A stretch of 64,000 nucleotides of DNA from Sinohyriopsis cumingii (lineage: Eukaryota; Mollusca; Bivalvia; Unionida; Unionidae). Position 1 is the first letter of the stretch, and each line of letters begins with the position of its first letter. The DNA is taken from positions 57,501 through 121,500 of the forward strand of contig JAPYKE020000536.1 of NCBI GenBank assembly GCA_028554795.2, written 5' to 3'. A model generated the notes under the pieces. The model saw nothing but the letters and a program-made list of their open reading frames with translations, ran no database searches and was not told the DNA's origin. Both the position numbers and the translations under genes were made by a program. This document shows positions 33,368 to 41,579 of this stretch, one piece after another.

Positions 33368-36300
33368 GAAATGTGACCATGGTTATAATAATCGAGAGCA
33401 ACACAAGTATTGTGGATCGAAATGCTCAGGATGTTTGGCCTCTTCACCCTGTCTGAGCGAAGAACCAGTGCCTTGTTCAACTTGTCTGCGCACGTTTGTC
33501 AGCCCCACCTGTTACCAACAACATCTGAAAACGCAAGGTTCACAGAAGAAATGCGCTTGTCAACTCCTGAGATTGTGCCCTACGTGTGAACAAGTCATAC
33601 GTACCAATAATACCAAGGCACACATATGTTCAGGAAAGAAAAAAAGGCACATTTGTCACCACATCGTGGACTTGGAACACCAATGTTACGTGCAAAAATA
33701 CCAACCCCCGCTAGAGAATAAGGACGGTCACAAGAAGAAAGGCAATTTCATCTTTTTCGATTTCGAATGCATGCAAGAGACTGGCATTCACATTCCTAAT
33801 TTCTGTGTGGCTCATCGAGCGTGCGAGAAGTGCATTCAAGAACCTATCTTCAGTCATTGCCCTCACTGCAGCAAGATTCCTGGAGGGCGTGAAAAACTCT
33901 TTCGGGGACCGAACACGTTAGCCGATTTTGCCCAATGGGTCTTAGACCCCATCGACAAGACGTGGAGCCAAGAGGACATCGAACTTTACGGAGATTGTCA
34001 TCGTCATGCCACGGTGATGGCTCACAATTTCTCCGGATACGATGGACAGTTTCTTCTGAGGTACTATACGGAACAAGGCACCGAACGTCCTAAAGTGACT
34101 TTGAACGGAGCCAAAATCATTTTCATGCAAGTGGGACAAGTACAGTTTAAAGATTCGATGAGTTATTTGGCCATGCCTTTGAGTCGAATGCCTAAAACGT
34201 TTGGAATGACAGAAATGGCTAAAGGGTACTTTCCACACTTTTTCAATACGGAAGCCAATCAACACGCCGTTCTACCCCATTTGCCTGAGGCTCACTATTA
34301 CGACCCTGACAACATGCGTACCGAACAACGAGAAGCTTTCTACGCTTGGTACCAGGCTCACGCCTCGGACCCTTTCGACTTTCAGGAAGAAATGTTAAAG
34401 TATTGTCGTTCCGACGTGGATATTTTACGACGTTGCTGTGGAAAATTTCGAGAACTGTTCATGGAACACGGAGGAGTCGATCCTTTGAAAGAAGCTTGCA
34501 TCATTGCCAAAGCGTGTTCCTTAGTGTATCGACAACGATTCATGCCTGAAAACACCGTGGCTGTCATCAGTCCTCAAACGACCCACTTTGTCAAACGTCA
34601 ATACTCGGTCAAAGCCCTACGTTGGTTACATTACTTGTGCGACAAGGAAGACAAGTGGATTCAGCATGACCGCAACGGAGGAGGCGAAAAGACCATCGGA
34701 ACGTATTCGGTCGATGGCTGGGACTTAGAAAACCCCAAGATCGTGTACGAGTTTAACGGTTGCTTATTTCACGGATGTCCCGTCTGTTACCCTGACCGTG
34801 GCACTAAAAATCAGTTTTTGCAACGAACCATGGAAGACTTGTACCAGGACACTTGTCAGCGGCGCCTAAAGTTAGAACAGCAAGGATACCAAGTGGTGGA
34901 AATGTGGGAACACGAGTACGATCACCGTATGAAAACCGATCCCGAGTTTAAACGCCTCGTGGAAAGTTACCAGTTCATGGACCCGCTGAACCCGAGGGAT
35001 AGTTTGTACGGAGGAAGGACCAATGCCACCTGTTTGCTGTACCAAGCCGACGAAGAGAAAGGAGAAGAAATCAAATACTTGGACGTGTGTTCGCTGTATC
35101 CCTACGTGTGCAAATATTGTCACTTTCCTACAGGGCACCCGCGATTGCTGACGGAACACATCGACCTGGTCAACATTCGACAATACGAAGGCTTGATCAA
35201 GTGCAAAGTTTTGCCTCCCACGAACCTATACCATCCCGTCTTACCTCACCATTGTCAAGGCAAACTGATGTTTCCCTTGTGCCGTACTTGTGCCGAAACG
35301 TGCAACCAAGATCAGCCTTGTCAGCACAGCCAGGAAGAACGGGCCTTGACGGGAACCTGGGTCAGCGTAGAATTGTTCAAAGCTATGGACATGGGATACC
35401 AACTGTTAGAAGTGTACGAAATTTGCCACTTTCCCAAGACACAACAATACCACAAGGGTGACCCTACTCAGAAAGGCATTTTCGCCGACTACGTGGATGC
35501 CTTTTTGAAACTGAAGCAAGAAGCCAGCGGCTATCCTTCCTGGTGTCACACTCCCGAAGACCAAATACAATTCAAAGAGAAATACTACGAACAAGAAGGC
35601 ATCACTTTAGACCACATCGAGAAAAACGAAGGCAGGCGATCGTTTGCCAAAGTGATGTTAAATTGCTTGTGGGGTAAAATGGCACAACGACCGTGTTTAC
35701 CCAAGACGGAATATTTGACAGAACCTTCCCGCTACTTCCAGATGATTCACGACAAAACCAAATACATGAAACACGTGGACGTCGTTCGAGAGAATTTGAT
35801 CTTGATCAATTACGAAGAAGATCTGGACTTTGTACAAGACGACCCTTTTGGAAATGTCATCATTGCGGCTTACGTGACAGCCCATGCTCGCTTAAAATTG
35901 TACGAAGCTTTAGAACTGTTAGGGGAACGCGTCCTGTACTTTGACACGGACAGTTGCATTTACATCCATCACCCGATTCAACATCACCCTAACATCGAAG
36001 GAGACCGTTTAGGAGCCTGGACAGACGAGCATCCCGACGACAAGATTCTAAGTTTCGTCAGTGGCGGTCCCAAAAATTACGGCTACGAATACCGGGAGAA
36101 ACAAGGAGAAGTGCACACGACGTGCAAAGTGAAAGGACTGACTCTGAATTATCGTACCAGTCGTGTGGTCAACTTTGGGGTATTGAAAGAAGCCTTGCAA
36201 TCGGGAGAGGATGGAAACTTTAAAGTGACCACCTATCAACCGAACAAGATTGTACGTTTACCCACTCACCACATCGTCAGTCGACCCTTGGAAAAAGTCT

Positions 36301-36398
36301 ATCAAATTGTATACCAGAAGCGAGTTCGACTTCCCAATCATTTCACCTTACCGTACGGTCACGTCGGTATTGGTCTGTATATAAAAAAGGAACCCTAG
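33342..36398 (+). CDS. pPolB: Protein-primed family B DNA polymerase, catalytic part
   Basis: This replicates the element using a terminal protein as primer. The frame opens with a cysteine-rich zinc-binding region (YYCEKCDHGYNN, CSTC..F). A 3'-5' exonuclease follows with DFE (near 33,759), AHNFSGYDGQF and YCRSDVDIL. The polymerase motifs are LDVCSLYP (A), KVMLNCLWGK (B) and YFDTDS (C, near 35,940). Between the exonuclease and motif A lies a segment with EFNGCLFHGCPVCY and a later WEHEYD that resembles a Vsr-like endonuclease fold; this is inference. All catalytic residues seen are intact. The open frame lacks its own ATG near the start, which supports continuity with the N-terminal ORF. The last codons contain the TATA box of the next gene. 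Confidence 0.95.
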   Translation, partial: FLGYGYYCEKCDHGYNNREQHKYCGSKCSGCLASSPCLSEEPVPCSTCLRTFVSPTCYQQHLKTQGSQKKCACQLLRLCPTCEQVIRTNNTKAHICSGKKKRHICHHIVDLEHQCYVQKYQPPLENKDGHKKKGNFIFFDFECMQETGIHIPNFCVAHRACEKCIQEPIFSHCPHCSKIPGGREKLFRGPNTLADFAQWVLDPIDKTWSQEDIELYGDCHRHATVMAHNFSGYDGQFLLRYYTEQGTERPKVTLNGAKIIFMQVGQVQFKDSMSYLAMPLSRMPKTFGMTEMAKGYFPHFFNTEANQHAVLPHLPEAHYYDPDNMRTEQREAFYAWYQAHASDPFDFQEEMLKYCRSDVDILRRCCGKFRELFMEHGGVDPLKEACIIAKACSLVYRQRFMPENTVAVISPQTTHFVKRQYSVKALRWLHYLCDKEDKWIQHDRNGGGEKTIGTYSVDGWDLENPKIVYEFNGCLFHGCPVCYPDRGTKNQFLQRTMEDLYQDTCQRRLKLEQQGYQVVEMWEHEYDHRMKTDPEFKRLVESYQFMDPLNPRDSLYGGRTNATCLLYQADEEKGEEIKYLDVCSLYPYVCKYCHFPTGHPRLLTEHIDLVNIRQYEGLIKCKVLPPTNLYHPVLPHHCQGKLMFPLCRTCAETCNQDQPCQHSQEERALTGTWVSVELFKAMDMGYQLLEVYEICHFPKTQQYHKGDPTQKGIFADYVDAFLKLKQEASGYPSWCHTPEDQIQFKEKYYEQEGITLDHIEKNEGRRSFAKVMLNCLWGKMAQRPCLPKTEYLTEPSRYFQMIHDKTKYMKHVDVVRENLILINYEEDLDFVQDDPFGNVIIAAYVTAHARLKLYEALELLGERVLYFDTDSCIYIHHPIQHHPNIEGDRLGAWTDEHPDDKILSFVSGGPKNYGYEYREKQGEVHTTCKVKGLTLNYRTSRVVNFGVLKEALQSGEDGNFKVTTYQPNKIVRLPTHHIVSRPLEKVYQIVYQKRVRLPNHFTLPYGHVGIGLYIKKEP
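36378..36386 (+). promoter_or_regulatory. TATA box inside the end of pPolB
   Basis: TATATAAAA is read as coding sequence by the last codons of the polymerase (Y-I-K) and lies 58 nt before the ATG of the BIR gene at 36,444. Confidence 0.65.
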
Positions 36399-36443
36399 GC
36401 AAGATCGATAGTTCATTGTGACTACCAAGACCGAGCGAACAAG

Positions 36444-37179
36444 ATGAATACTTTGAAAGAGGCATCGTTCCAGTTTAGGGATTGTAAAAAAGTTGTATCT
36501 TCCTCTAGTGTGACTAATATTGGATGGATAAGACCCATGCATTGCGACGGAAAATGTCCGGAAGGAAACTGCGATTGTCCATGTGGTTACCATTGTAACG
36601 GAGTTTGCAGACGAGTGCGATTGTGAGCCTTGCGATGGATACGATGCTGTACCTTGTGACCTGAGCGATGCCGTAAAGCATCATGGGAACTTTAGTGCCC
36701 CTACCCCTATCATGGAAAGTGATGCTGTGCGTGTCAAACCTGTGGGATGCGAAAGCGATGCTGCTCGTCCTCTTGGACATTTTACTGGGTTTCGTTTTAA
36801 AGGGGAATGTTTACCTTCACGTCTACCCCCCTACGGATGTCATCCAGCCCTGAGCAAACTCCTACCCATGTCACTCAACCCTCATCGAAACGAACCTGTG
36901 AAAGACGAATATTCGTTTCCTGTGCGTTTGTCGGAATACTGCGACTTTGAAAATCGTCTTCAATCGTTCAAAGGAAAATGGCCTAAGTATCTGGGAGGAC
37001 CGACCCCCGAAGAATTAGCCAGAGCCGGATTTTTCTACTTGGGCGAAGGAGATAAAGTCAAGTGCTTCAGTTGCGGTGTGTCACTTCACCACTGGGAACC
37101 GCAAGATTCGGCCTACGTTGAACATGCTCGATGGTCACCGAATTGTCATTACTTACCCTTAGTGGGACCGAGACATTGA
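36444..37179 (+). CDS. Single-BIR IAP-like protein (frameshift near 36,610)
   Basis: ATG 36,444 begins a cysteine-rich N-terminus (CPEGNCDCPC). Near 36,605-36,615 the frame must shift by one to reach a second cysteine-rich stretch (DECDCEPC) and the rest of the protein. If the shift is real, translation from ATG 36,712 would still give the whole BIR domain. That domain, about 36,928-37,160, has FKGKWPKYL, ELARAGFFYLGEGDKVKCFSC and a W..QD....EHARWSPNC ending, with zinc ligands C, C, H and C all present. BIR proteins bind caspases or signalling adaptors and restrain apoptosis. No RING follows. The most likely role is inhibition of host cell death, and capture from a host IAP gene is likely. 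Both are inference. Confidence 0.85.
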
Positions 37180-37190
37180 AGTAACTTACC

Positions 37191-37592
37191 ATGTCGTTGA
37201 CGAAGAAGAAACCAGATTGGCTAGGAGTCAAATGTTGGACATCACCGAGACCAGTATTTAAACTTCATTTCAAAAACGATATTGAATCATTACCTAAAGA
37301 ACTACAAGAGAAGATTTACAAGGAAGTTTGGCAGGGGTTTGCCAGAGTGAAATCTCAATGGGTCACTGTAGAACTTTTGTGTCGAGAAATTCATAAGAGG
37401 AAAGTGAAAAAAGTCAACCAGTGTGTTAGATTTCTTTGGGTCAAGGGTGCATTCCTCCTATTGTATCGCTTTACACCGTTTACATCAAAAGAGTTCAGTG
37501 ACATTCTTGGACGTTACCCTGAATGGCAGTGGTCAGAAATTACTCACTATGTGGATTACTTTTGTGAATTGTACGGACTGACCTATTCATGA
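37191..37592 (+). CDS. Small accessory protein, LPxEL family member 1
   Basis: This ORF of 133 residues starts at ATG 37,191, 12 bp after the BIR gene stop. Its segment IESLPKELQEKIYKEVWQGF resembles the ALPVELRECIYRELVKIQ start of the next two genes, so the three form a small family. The LPxEL..xIY pattern faintly resembles an F-box core, but the match is too short to assign. It ends in an ATGA overlap with the next gene (ATG 37,589, TGA 37,590). Function is unknown. Confidence 0.6.
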   Translation: MSLTKKKPDWLGVKCWTSPRPVFKLHFKNDIESLPKELQEKIYKEVWQGFARVKSQWVTVELLCREIHKRKVKKVNQCVRFLWVKGAFLLLYRFTPFTSKEFSDILGRYPEWQWSEITHYVDYFCELYGLTYS

Positions 37593-38045
37593 ATACTTTA
37601 CAAGAGAACATTCGTGCTTTGCCTGTGGAGTTGAGAGAAAGGATTTTACCGAGAGCTGGTCAAAATACAAGTGAAACGTAAAGAACAATTGCATCCGTTA
37701 CGTCACCGGTGTTTGAACCACTGGTACCTGAAGGCTATACAAGGATTGATTCAATTGAAAGTGTTCCATCGGACAGACATTGATCAACGATCCTCTAGTT
37801 TTAAAAAGGATTGGTTTGGTATGGACGATTGTAGTTACATCATTGTAAACGTACTGCATCGAATTCCAGAGGAAGAGTTAACGAATTACCAACATCTTGA
37901 ACACAATGTCAACTTAGTGAAAGAGGAAACTTCTGAACGAATTGTAATGTGTAGATTAGTGACTCAACGATTTAAATTCGACACTGAAGTGAAACCATGT
38001 TTGTGCAAAGAGTACATTTCTTGTGTCAGACCAAAGAGGATTTAA
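37589..38045 (+). pseudogene. LPxEL family member 2, frameshifted
   Basis: Starts at ATG 37,589, overlapping the stop of the previous ORF. After about 20 codons (NIRALPVELRERIL) an extra T in TTTT near 37,645 shifts the frame relative to the intact paralogue at 38,058, where the same position has TTT. The original frame then resumes and runs to 38,045. The two copies share upstream sequence (GACCTATTCATG) and form a tandem duplication of about 469 bp. Either the gene is broken or one T is a sequence error. Confidence 0.7.
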
Positions 38046-38057
38046 TATGACCTATTC

Positions 38058-38576
38058 ATGGATACTTTGCTAGAGAACATTCGTGCCTTGCCTGTGGAAT
38101 TGAGAGAATGCATTTACCGAGAGCTGGTCAAAATACAAGTCAAACGTAAAGAACAATTGCATCCGTTACGTCACCAGATCTTTAACCACTGGTACCTGAA
38201 TGGTATAAGAGAACTGATTCGTCAGAAATTGTTTCAGTGGTCAGACCTTGTTCAATACTTCCAGGCCCCCGATGATTCACGTGTTGATCATTTTGGTTAC
38301 TTCGAGATTCACCTAGAGCAACCCATTGAGGAAGACGAGGTAAAGGATTACCAACATTTGTTACGTGGAATCTACTTAGCGGAAGAGGAAACTTCTAATC
38401 GAAATCTGAAGTTCAGGTTACAGTATGCAAGATTTACATTCCCAACTGGAAAACGAACATCACTGGCTAGAAAGTACGTGTATTCTTTTCGAAACAAAGA
38501 GACTATAAAAACAGGCTGTTATGCCACGACTTATGTCGTATGTAATCCAACAGATTCCGTGGAAGGAACTCAATGA
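38058..38576 (+). CDS. LPxEL family member 3, intact
   Basis: An ORF of 172 residues from ATG 38,058. Its N-terminus NIRALPVELRECIYRELVKI is nearly identical to member 2. Later parts, including the HPLRHQIFNHWYLNGIREL segment and EEETSNRNLKFRL, are diverged but alignable. This is the intact member of the tandem pair. No catalytic motif or membrane segment is visible. If the LPxEL start is F-box-like, it could recruit a host SCF ligase, but that is speculation. Confidence 0.7.
   Translation: MDTLLENIRALPVELRECIYRELVKIQVKRKEQLHPLRHQIFNHWYLNGIRELIRQKLFQWSDLVQYFQAPDDSRVDHFGYFEIHLEQPIEEDEVKDYQHLLRGIYLAEEETSNRNLKFRLQYARFTFPTGKRTSLARKYVYSFRNKETIKTGCYATTYVVCNPTDSVEGTQ
38504..38510 (+). promoter_or_regulatory. 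TATA box within LPxEL member 3
   Basis: TATAAAA inside the 3' coding end of the previous gene. It is too close to ATG 38,521 to use it fully and could serve ATG 38,533 or the gene at 38,738. Confidence 0.4.
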
Positions 38577-38859
38577 CCATATTCAAACCGTGGATCATTA
38601 CCATCAATTATTACAAGAATTTTATCCATTCAATTTGGGACGACAAGTGGTGTGTGTCTTAGTGACTTGTTTTCTGGGATTTCGTTTACCAGCCGATTCT
38701 TTGTGGACTCTTTACGATCAGTACTTACCATACCCCCATGGCCTTAAATGGTCACGAAAAACTCCTTTTGCTCAAAGCCTTGCGTTTTCATCTGGATACT
38801 TCTCGACCTCAACAGGAAAAAAAGATTCGTCAACTTTTAGCTACCCAAGACGTGTATGA
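38521..38859 (+). CDS. Small ORF overlapping neighbours
   Basis: A 112-residue frame from ATG 38,521 (second ATG at 38,533) overlaps the end of the previous gene by 56 bp and the start of the next by 122 bp. The middle part (VDHYHQLLQEFYPFNLGRQV, PADSLWTLYDQYLPYP) has codon use like the neighbouring genes. The last 40 codons are probably out-of-frame reading of the next gene. It may be a fourth small protein, or the 5' part of the 38,738 gene separated by a frameshift near 38,735. Confidence 0.45.
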   Translation: MPRLMSYVIQQIPWKELNDHIQTVDHYHQLLQEFYPFNLGRQVVCVLVTCFLGFRLPADSLWTLYDQYLPYPHGLKWSRKTPFAQSLAFSSGYFSTSTGKKDSSTFSYPRRV

Positions 38860-39251
38860 CGATGTGTGTGTAGCTTGTGACTTACATCCCCATTGGACAG
38901 ATGTCCGTGCCTGGAAAGAATGGGGTTTTGAGGCTTGGACCCAAGAAGTGGCCCAGTATGCACGAGAGTTGTTCAAGGAAAAAAGTTACTTTTCAACCCG
39001 TGTTAGTGACGGTGCCAGAAGAACCCGTCACCCAGGACAGGACTGTCGTGGACAGACCTGAAAGACCCTTTCGGGAGGACACTTGTGTGACCTTACCCCA
39101 TACTATAGAACTGGTTAGAACATTACCCAAAACATGTGGTTGTTGTACAGACACTTGTGTTTATTCCACGTTCATCGTTATCATGTGCCTTTTATCCTTG
39201 TACTTAAGCCTTTGGCTTTTATGTATTTTTGTCTTTCGTATTCATGTTTGA
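38738..39251 (+). CDS. Accessory protein with C-terminal membrane segment (frameshift)
   Basis: The ORF from ATG 38,738 encodes KLLLLKALRFHLDTSRPQ and a tryptophan-rich CDLHPHWTDVRAWKEWGF segment. At a run of six A's near 38,980 it loses frame. The frame that takes over continues with VTVPEEPVTQDRTVVDRPER and ends, at 39,251, in a hydrophobic segment (FIVIMCLLSLYLSLWLLCIF) that would cross a membrane. Together the product is about 170 residues and tail-anchored. AATAAA follows near 39,266. Function is unknown; a virion or host-membrane role is possible. Confidence 0.55.
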
Positions 39252-39286
39252 AAAAAAAAACATTCAATAAACGTGTTCTGAAAAAG

Positions 39287-39294
39287 TATATAAA
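39287..39294 (+). promoter_or_regulatory. TATA box of the packaging ATPase
   Basis: TATATAAA, 54 nt upstream of ATG 39,341. Confidence 0.7.
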
Positions 39295-39340
39295 CTCTTG
39301 TCTTGTTTGTTTTCGTGTCACAAGTGACATTTTTCACACC

Positions 39341-40078
39341 ATGGCTACCTCTGCTGTCTCTGCTCCCTCTTCCTCCACTGTCAAAGTCATCGACGAACAC
39401 TTAGATCGTGCCAGTTGGGAGGCTTTGTATCTTCGCCATCCCTTTAACATGCTCATTGCTGGACCTAGCGGTTCAGGCAAAACCGAATTCGTCAAACGTT
39501 TGATCGAACATAAACATCATTTGATCGATCGGCCCCCTCAACGGATCGTGTGGTGTTACAAAGAGTGGCAATCGGCGTACAGCCTCTTGCGAGAAAGTCA
39601 AGGCGATTCCATCGTGTTTGTGGAAGGCATTCCTAAAGAAGACGACGGCATCGTCTCTGACTCCCGTCAAACCCATTTGGTCATTTTCGACGACATGTTA
39701 GGAGAAGACGAAGAAGAAATTAAATTGTGGTTCAGGCGCAAAGGGCATCACCGTAATGCCAGTGTCGTTTACATCACCCAAAATTTGTTTCAACAAAGTA
39801 AAGCCCATCGTACCATCAGTCTCAATGCGCATTACGTGGTCTTGTTTAAAAGCCCTCGAGATAAATCGCAAGTGCAAGTCTTAGCCAAACAGTTAGGAAC
39901 GCCTTGGCTGACTCAGGCGTACGACGATGCCACTCAAACGCCACACGCCTATTTACTCGTCGATTTGAAACCTACGACCCCCGAGGATTTGCGATTTCGT
40001 ACCCACTTGTTTCACCACTGGTGCCAAGACGGAGGGCCTGTCCTGTCTCCGTCCTCGACTTCATTTCACTCCCCATAA
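39341..40078 (+). CDS. DNA-packaging ATPase (FtsK/HerA, A32-like)
   Basis: ATG 39,341 in a good context (ACCATGG) gives 245 residues. Walker A is GPSGSGKT at residues 41-48 and Walker B is HLVIFDDM at 112-119, with YITQNLFQ as the sensor-like segment. This is the standard Polinton ATPase that drives DNA into capsids, homologous to poxvirus A32 and related packaging motors. Length and motifs are normal and no defect is visible. It has its own TATA box and is followed after 53 bp by the next gene. Confidence 0.95.
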   Translation: MATSAVSAPSSSTVKVIDEHLDRASWEALYLRHPFNMLIAGPSGSGKTEFVKRLIEHKHHLIDRPPQRIVWCYKEWQSAYSLLRESQGDSIVFVEGIPKEDDGIVSDSRQTHLVIFDDMLGEDEEEIKLWFRRKGHHRNASVVYITQNLFQQSKAHRTISLNAHYVVLFKSPRDKSQVQVLAKQLGTPWLTQAYDDATQTPHAYLLVDLKPTTPEDLRFRTHLFHHWCQDGGPVLSPSSTSFHSP

Positions 40079-40085
40079 AAAAATC

Positions 40086-40093
40086 TATAAAAA
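40086..40093 (+). promoter_or_regulatory. TATA box of the basic core-like gene
   Basis: TATAAAAA, 46 nt upstream of ATG 40,132 and 8 bp after the ATPase stop. Confidence 0.65.
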
Positions 40094-40131
40094 CCTCAGA
40101 CCCTTTTTCGTCTGTCTCACACAGTGTGAAC

Positions 40132-41085
40132 ATGACGTCCCTTCAGTCGCATCTTCCCGTCAAATTGATTCGTGCCTTATATGGCATCAGTCGAGAAAAA
40201 GATCCACAAACACGAGCTCGTGTCTTAGAAGCTAGTCTCAAAGAAGTCTTACGATGGTTCACGGTGACGGCACGTCAATTACTCCAAGGAATCATTCAGA
40301 TTCCTCATCAAACCAAACGCTTTTTCGATCGAAACAAAGTCGCTTTGGTCCAACTGGCCGATCCCCGCATTGACACTCAAACCAAAAAACAAATCATTTT
40401 GAAACCTGGAGGGAGCGGTACTCTAGGAGGGGTCATCATTCGCTCACTGTTAAGATGGGATCCTAATGCCCCCAAAGTTATCCCCAAGACAAAAGTTCAA
40501 CAAAGCCCCAAGAAGAAAAAGAAAAAGACCAGGTCCCCAAGAAGAATAATTTCTCCAGTGGCAGGACCCTCCTCTTACCAGACACCACCCCGGAAAAAGA
40601 AAAGAAGCCCCCAGAAAAAGAAACAGAGAAAAAGTCCCCAGAAAAAGAAAAGTCCACAGAAGAAAGCTAGTCGCAAGAGAGGCACTTCGGCCAGGGCGCA
40701 ATCTTACACTCGCAAGCCACGACCTGCCACGGCAGTGACTGCGTCTCCGGCAGCCTCACGTTTGTCTACTTCTCCGTTGATGTCACCAGGAACTGAAGAG
40801 TACTTTGAGACGTTGATCACACCAAGAACTTCTCCGTTGATGACCCCCAAAAGAACTTCCCCAGTGGCAGGACCTTCCAATTTAGCGGCAGTGGCTGCTG
40901 CTCACAAAGTACCTTCTCCCAAAATCAAAGTCCATGAAAGATCGGGCATGTTACAAAGTTTACTGGATTTGTCCAAGCAAGAACTGGCTCGATTTAGTCC
41001 GTTACGTACCCCTGCACGACGTGTCATGCCTGTCCTCAAACTAATACGACGTAAAGACAATCAGTGGCGACGCGTTCCAGTATAA
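40132..41085 (+). CDS. Lysine/SP-rich core-like protein
   Basis: An ORF of 317 residues. The N-terminal 115 residues look folded (LIRALYGISREKDPQTRARV, PGGSGTLGGVIIRSLL). The middle is a long basic tract of repeated SPKKKK, SPQKKK and PRKKK blocks, followed by proline/serine/threonine repeats with SPLMSP, SPLMTP and SPVAGPS. The C-terminus (LKLIRRKDNQWRRVPV) is again basic. Such composition suits a DNA-condensing virion core protein, and SP sites could be phosphorylated. It lies between the ATPase and the pX-like gene, in the structural block. The family is not firmly recognised. Confidence 0.75.
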   Translation: MTSLQSHLPVKLIRALYGISREKDPQTRARVLEASLKEVLRWFTVTARQLLQGIIQIPHQTKRFFDRNKVALVQLADPRIDTQTKKQIILKPGGSGTLGGVIIRSLLRWDPNAPKVIPKTKVQQSPKKKKKKTRSPRRIISPVAGPSSYQTPPRKKKRSPQKKKQRKSPQKKKSPQKKASRKRGTSARAQSYTRKPRPATAVTASPAASRLSTSPLMSPGTEEYFETLITPRTSPLMTPKRTSPVAGPSNLAAVAAAHKVPSPKIKVHERSGMLQSLLDLSKQELARFSPLRTPARRVMPVLKLIRRKDNQWRRVPV

Positions 41086-41090
41086 AAAAG
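41081..41090 (+). promoter_or_regulatory. TATA box overlapping the core-like gene stop
   Basis: TATAAAAAAG includes the TAA stop of the upstream ORF and lies 63 nt before ATG 41,144. Confidence 0.65.
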
Positions 41091-41143
41091 GCCTGTGACC
41101 GAGTAGGGTATCAGTGTTTTTAGGTGCTCCTAAAGACTCAAAG

Positions 41144-41530
41144 ATGTCACCCTCCAGAAAACCCCAAGGAAAGAAAAGGAAAGGACTGCCACCACGTTTA
41201 GCCAAACATGGGGACCTGTTATCTGTCCTGTCCAAAGCTTCTCCACCCCTACGAAAAAAACTCATTCAAACGGCCTCCAAAGAGGTCATCGATACCGTGT
41301 GCGAATGTTGTTTGAACGTTTTGAAAGGCACGATCCCTTTGTCCAAACACCAGAAACAATGCTTAGGCAAACATCGTCACGTTCTTCGGAAAATGGTTCA
41401 AAAGAAAATTCCCATTCGTCAAAAAAAGAAGATGTTGGTCCAACGTGGAGGCATTTTACCTCTCTTGTTAGGCCCCATACTGAAAGGAGTCTTGGGAACC
41501 ATGTTGGGAGGACTGGTGGGAGCAAGATAA
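41144..41530 (+). CDS. pX-like (adenovirus Mu-like) protein
   Basis: Starts at ATG 41,144; an earlier GTG in frame is unlikely to be used. The 128 residues follow the conserved Polinton pattern: a basic N-terminus, LLSVLSKASPPLRKKLIQTA, EVIDTVCECCLNVLKG, LSKHQKQCLGKHRHVLRKM, and the hydrophobic glycine-rich end GGILPLLLGPILKGVLGTML. The last part resembles the adenovirus pX tail, and MLGG-L near the end fits an adenain-type cleavage site; this is inference. It probably binds DNA or virion membranes. Confidence 0.85.
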   Translation: MSPSRKPQGKKRKGLPPRLAKHGDLLSVLSKASPPLRKKLIQTASKEVIDTVCECCLNVLKGTIPLSKHQKQCLGKHRHVLRKMVQKKIPIRQKKKMLVQRGGILPLLLGPILKGVLGTMLGGLVGAR

Positions 41531-41579
41531 AAAGGCCTTCGGAAGTCCCAAGATCTCAGAATCGACCCCTGACAACCCC

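Noticed and set aside
32657-36800. Several 60-130 codon ORFs antisense or out of frame to the polymerase
   Set aside because: They are shadows of the strongly conserved polymerase frame.
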